Origin: Pseudorhizobium flavum
Lineage (GTDB): Bacteria; Pseudomonadota; Alphaproteobacteria; Rhizobiales; Rhizobiaceae
DNA length: 64,000 bases
NCBI RefSeq assembly: GCF_902502825.2
Contig: NZ_LR723670.1
Coordinates: forward strand, 3,192,001-3,256,000
Direction of reading: 5' to 3'
Below, one piece after another: positions 61,280-64,000 of the stretch. Position 1 is the first letter of the stretch; every line of letters starts with the position of its first letter. The notes beneath the pieces were generated by a model that worked only from the letters and a program-made list of their open reading frames with translations, made no database searches and was not told the DNA's origin. Position numbers and translations under genes: made by a program.

Positions 61280-62007
61280 TGGAAGTTCTCATCGTCGAAG
61301 ACGATCCGCTTCACCGTTCGTATCTGCACGACGCGGTTCGCGCTGCCTTGCCCGAATGTGATCTGGTGCTGGAAGCCGAAAACGGCAGGGTCGGGGAAGG
61401 TCTGGCACGGCAGCACCGCTCGGCGCACATCGTCATGGACCTGCAGATGTCGGAGCGCAACGGCATCGAGGCTGCCCGGACCATCTGGAAGGAGCGACCG
61501 GATACGCGCATCCTCTTCTGGTCCAACTATGCCGATGAAGCCTATGTACGAGGCGTGTCACGCATCGTGCCCGAAGGTGCGGCCTACGGTTATGTCTTGA
61601 AGTCGGCTTCCGATGACCGGCTCAAGCTCGCGCTCCGCAGTATCTTCATGGAGGCGCAATGTGTCATCGACCGGGAAGTCCGCGGCATGCAGCAGAAGAG
61701 CCTTGGCCACGTCAACGGCTTTACCGATGTCGAATACGAGATCCTGATCGACATAGCACTCGGCTTGACGGACCGCATGATTGCCCGCCGTCACAATCTG
61801 TCCCTCAGAAGCGTGCAGAATCGGCTGCAACAGCTCTACGAGAAGCTCAATGTCTATCAACGCGTCGGCGAAGACGTGGAAGAGGGTCGCTATAACCTTC
61901 GCGGCCGGGCCGTCGCCGTCGCCTTGCTGCGCAAGCTGATCAACTACAGCGCGCTGGAACGCGCCGAAGCCGAGCTGAATGAGTGGCTGGGGGTCAAGCA
62001 AAATTGA
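61276..62007 (+). CDS. Response regulator with LuxR-type HTH
   Basis: 243 residues. Receiver domain with Asp9-Asp10 and phospho-acceptor Asp55 (VLIVEDDPLHRSYL, HIVMDLQMSERNG) and Lys in GYVLKSASDDR. The HTH is at about 150-205 (FTDVEYEILIDIALGLTDRM, IARRHNLSLRSVQNRLQQLY). It lacks the textbook GLTxRExEVL wording at the start of the HTH (GFTDVEYEIL), so it is a diverged member. Cognate to the upstream kinase by overlap. Confidence 0.87.
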   Translation: MMEVLIVEDDPLHRSYLHDAVRAALPECDLVLEAENGRVGEGLARQHRSAHIVMDLQMSERNGIEAARTIWKERPDTRILFWSNYADEAYVRGVSRIVPEGAAYGYVLKSASDDRLKLALRSIFMEAQCVIDREVRGMQQKSLGHVNGFTDVEYEILIDIALGLTDRMIARRHNLSLRSVQNRLQQLYEKLNVYQRVGEDVEEGRYNLRGRAVAVALLRKLINYSALERAEAELNEWLGVKQN

Positions 62008-62096
62008 GAGGCCGCAGGCAGGGGCTGCGACGCGCCGTCACTGCCTGATCAGAATTCAACCGGGAAATGCATGCTTTTCACGCTGGAAGAGACGGG

Positions 62097-62124
62097 TTGA
62101 CTCCGCGCAAAAATGGAATAATCA
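62097..62124 (+). promoter_or_regulatory. Candidate promoter of the second sugar ABC operon
   Basis: TTGACT (62097-62102), 16 nt, TAATCA (62119-62124), in an AT-rich stretch about 125 nt upstream of the binding-protein gene. Only the -35 element is good. Confidence 0.35.
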
Positions 62125-62248
62125 TTTCATTGCGAAGCATCAAGGGACTAAACTTTCCACGGGGAGGTGGGAAGATTAGGCGCGGCCACCAAGGACCGCC
62201 GATCCGGGCTATCACGGGTGAACCGGCACCCGCAGTGGAGGAAAAATC

Positions 62249-63193
62249 ATGAAGAAGCTCGTTCTGGGCGCTATAACGGCCGCCCTCATGTCGACTGCTG
62301 CCCATGCCGAGAACATCGGCGTATCGATGGCCCTGTTCGACGACAATTTCCTGACCGTCCTGCGCAACGGCATGAGTGACTACGTCAAGACACTGGACGG
62401 GGTAGAGCTGCAAATCGAGGACGCTCAGAATGACGTCGCAAAGCAGCTTGACCAGATCAACAACTTCGTTGCCTCAGGCGTCGACGCCATCATTGTCAAT
62501 CCGGTTGATACCTCGGCGACCGAAGCCATGACCAAGGCGGCCGAAGCCGCCGGTGTGCCGCTGGTTTATGTCAACCGCGAGCCGATCAACGTGGACTCAT
62601 TGCCGGACAACCAGGCCTTTGTCGCTTCCAACGAACAGGAGTCGGGTACGCTCGAGACAAAGGAGGTCTGCCGACTGCTTAGCGAGAAGGGAAAGAACCC
62701 CGCCCGCATCTACGTCATGATGGGCGAGCTTTCCAACCAGGCCGCGGTTATGCGGACGCAGGATATAAAGGACGTGATGAAGTCGGGCGAATGCCAGGTT
62801 GAACTGCAGATCATCGATGAGCAGACCGCCAACTGGTCCCGCGACGAGGCGCAGGACCTGATGACCAACTGGCTCTCCACGGGCGAGAAATTCGACGCAG
62901 TAATCTCCAACAACGACGAGATGGCGCTCGGCGCAATACAGGCGATGAAGGCTGCGAACGTGTCGATGGAAGATGTCGTCGTCGGCGGGGTCGACGCCAC
63001 CCAGGATGCGCTGGCTGCGATGGAAGCTGGTGACCTCGATGTCACCGTCTTCCAGGATGCGGCCGGCCAAGGCAAGGGAGCAGTCGACGCCGCCCTGAAG
63101 CTCGCCAAGGGCGAAAGCGTCGATCAGAAGGTCTACATCCCGTTCCAGTTGGTCACACCCGACAACATCGCCGACTACAAATCAAAGAACTGA
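62249..63193 (+). CDS. Sugar/inositol-type ABC transporter substrate-binding protein
   Basis: 314 residues, signal peptide MKKLVLGAITAALMSTAAHA (cleavage after 20). Type 1 binding-protein landmarks: IGVSMALFDDNFLTVLRNGM, VDAIIVNPVDTSATEAM, AVISNNDEMALGAIQAMKAA and VVVGGVDATQDALAAM. The opening wording resembles rhizobial inositol/rhizopine-binding proteins (MocB/IbpA-like), but ribose-type ligands cannot be excluded. GGAGGAAAA precedes ATG 62249. A permease gene follows directly; the ATPase is probably beyond the window. Confidence 0.87.
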   Translation: MKKLVLGAITAALMSTAAHAENIGVSMALFDDNFLTVLRNGMSDYVKTLDGVELQIEDAQNDVAKQLDQINNFVASGVDAIIVNPVDTSATEAMTKAAEAAGVPLVYVNREPINVDSLPDNQAFVASNEQESGTLETKEVCRLLSEKGKNPARIYVMMGELSNQAAVMRTQDIKDVMKSGECQVELQIIDEQTANWSRDEAQDLMTNWLSTGEKFDAVISNNDEMALGAIQAMKAANVSMEDVVVGGVDATQDALAAMEAGDLDVTVFQDAAGQGKGAVDAALKLAKGESVDQKVYIPFQLVTPDNIADYKSKN

Positions 63194-63284
63194 GTGTCGC
63201 GCTAAACTGGCGAGGGTCGTCTCGGCTGCCCTCGCCACAACGACCAGCCCCCATCTGTTGCTGCTGAACTTCGGAGTCTGAGCG

Positions 63285-64000
63285 ATGGCGACTTCCAACC
63301 TGCACGGCGTCGGCGGCCTTGCCTTCGACAGTTCGAAGCGCCGATGGCCAAACGAGATGAACGTGCTGATCGCACTCATCCTCATCATCGGCATCTTCGA
63401 GTTGCTTGGCCACCTGATGATGGGTCAGAGCTTTCTGTTCGACAGTTCGGGCCGGAGCAGCTCGATCTTCAATGAACAACGGCTGCGCATCATTATCCTT
63501 CAAGTGTCGATCGTCGGCATCATCGCCATCGGCGTGACGCAGGTCATCATCTCTGGCGGTATCGACCTGTCGTCCGGTTCGGTGGTGGGTGCCGCCGCCA
63601 TGATCGCAATGAGCTTCGCCCAGGTGGCGGAAGTAAACGGCAACACTAACCCGACGCTGGCACTGGGCCCATGGGCCACGGACCTTCCTGTCCTTGTACC
63701 GATTGCAGTTGCACTCCTGTTTGGCCTCCTCGCAGGGATCATCAACGGCGCGCTGATCGCCTACACCGGAATACCGCCCTTCATCGCGACATTGGGAATG
63801 ATGGTAACGGCTCGCGGCATCGCCAAGTGGTGGACCGCTGGCAGGCCGATCTCGTTCCCGACCGAAGGTTACCGTGCCGTCGGCGATGGGCTCATGCCTG
63901 TCATCATATTCGTGGCTCTCGCGATCCTCTTCCATCTGGTCTTGCGCCACACGGTTTACGGGAAGCACACCTACGCCATCGGCTCGAATGAAGACGCCGC
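63285..64000 (+). CDS. Sugar/inositol ABC transporter permease (RbsC family, 3'-truncated by window)
   Basis: 239 residues visible, open to the window end. Features of the inositol/ribose permease group: KRRWPNEMNVLIALILIIGI at the N-terminus, VTQVIISGGIDLSSGSVVGA, GIINGALIAYTGIPPFIATLG, and TVYGKHTYAIGSNEDAA at the edge. The soluble insert NGNTNPTLALGPWATDLP is typical of the inositol-like subgroup. Start ATG 63285. The gene order binding protein, permease is consistent with a following ATPase gene. Confidence 0.88.
   Translation, partial: MATSNLHGVGGLAFDSSKRRWPNEMNVLIALILIIGIFELLGHLMMGQSFLFDSSGRSSSIFNEQRLRIIILQVSIVGIIAIGVTQVIISGGIDLSSGSVVGAAAMIAMSFAQVAEVNGNTNPTLALGPWATDLPVLVPIAVALLFGLLAGIINGALIAYTGIPPFIATLGMMVTARGIAKWWTAGRPISFPTEGYRAVGDGLMPVIIFVALAILFHLVLRHTVYGKHTYAIGSNEDA

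Overview
The window looks like a chromosomal (or chromid) stretch of a Rhizobiaceae alphaproteobacterium (Rhizobium / Agrobacterium / Ensifer / Shinella range). The basis is the high GC, the ctpA - divergent polysaccharide deacetylase - rppH order at the left edge, dense strand-clustered operons with 4-nt ATGA overlaps, the many ABC and TRAP uptake systems, and a NasS/NasT-controlled nitrite operon next to urtABCDE. I see no rRNA, tRNA, CRISPR array, insertion sequence or prophage.

Layout. (1) 1-2003: end of ctpA with a good terminator, an envelope deacetylase-like gene and rppH. (2) 2010-7663: an aromatic lower-pathway locus. A LysR regulator with two tandem HTH domains and a DUF1932 dehydrogenase are divergent from galB, a type I (VOC) extradiol dioxygenase, a galC/ligK-type aldolase and galD. 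(3) 7695-8537: a PAP2 phosphatase. (4) 8633-18136: a hydroxycinnamate-type locus with acyl-CoA dehydrogenase, SDR and feruloyl-CoA synthase on the minus strand, facing a crotonase, a MarR regulator, an amidohydrolase and a DctPQM TRAP transporter. Together these could import a phenylpropenoid acid, activate it to the CoA thioester and shorten the side chain. The region-2 enzymes could then cleave a trihydroxylated ring product and convert it to pyruvate and oxaloacetate.

(5) 18245-22738: a DUF4212 / sodium:solute symporter pair with its usual cyclic-nucleotide-binding/CBS/DUF294 partner. (6) 23083-26167: a glycine-betaine ABC transporter (proVWX order, minus strand), preceded by a perfect 25-bp hairpin. 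(7) 26551-36537: a nitrite/cyanate assimilation unit (nirB, nirD, a nirC-like channel, a PP2C/kinase, cynS, cysG) behind a sigma-54-like promoter and a leader with the two-hexaloop form expected of an ANTAR/NasT target. nasS and nasT lie just upstream. (8) 36638-42335: urtABCDE urea transporter. (9) 42539-47362: a DUF488 gene, then a very unusual NCS1-permease / Cys-rich / hybrid histidine kinase fusion overlapping its LuxR-type response regulator. Regions 7 to 9 form one nitrogen-acquisition block of about 20 kb.

(10) 47489-53979: RND efflux pump (RND, MFP, a hydrolase-like protein lacking its nucleophile serine) with a divergent LysR. (11) 54367-64000: a sugar ABC transporter with two permeases and an SMP-30 lactonase, a cytosolic histidine kinase / LuxR response regulator pair, and the start of a second sugar or inositol-type ABC transporter cut by the window end.

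Most worth following up: the permease-sensor fusion, the VOC dioxygenase sitting where a LigB-type gallate dioxygenase is expected, the tandem-HTH LysR, the putative NasT leader RNA, the 25-bp hairpin, and the serine-less hydrolase. All family names come from reading motifs and context; no database search was run.
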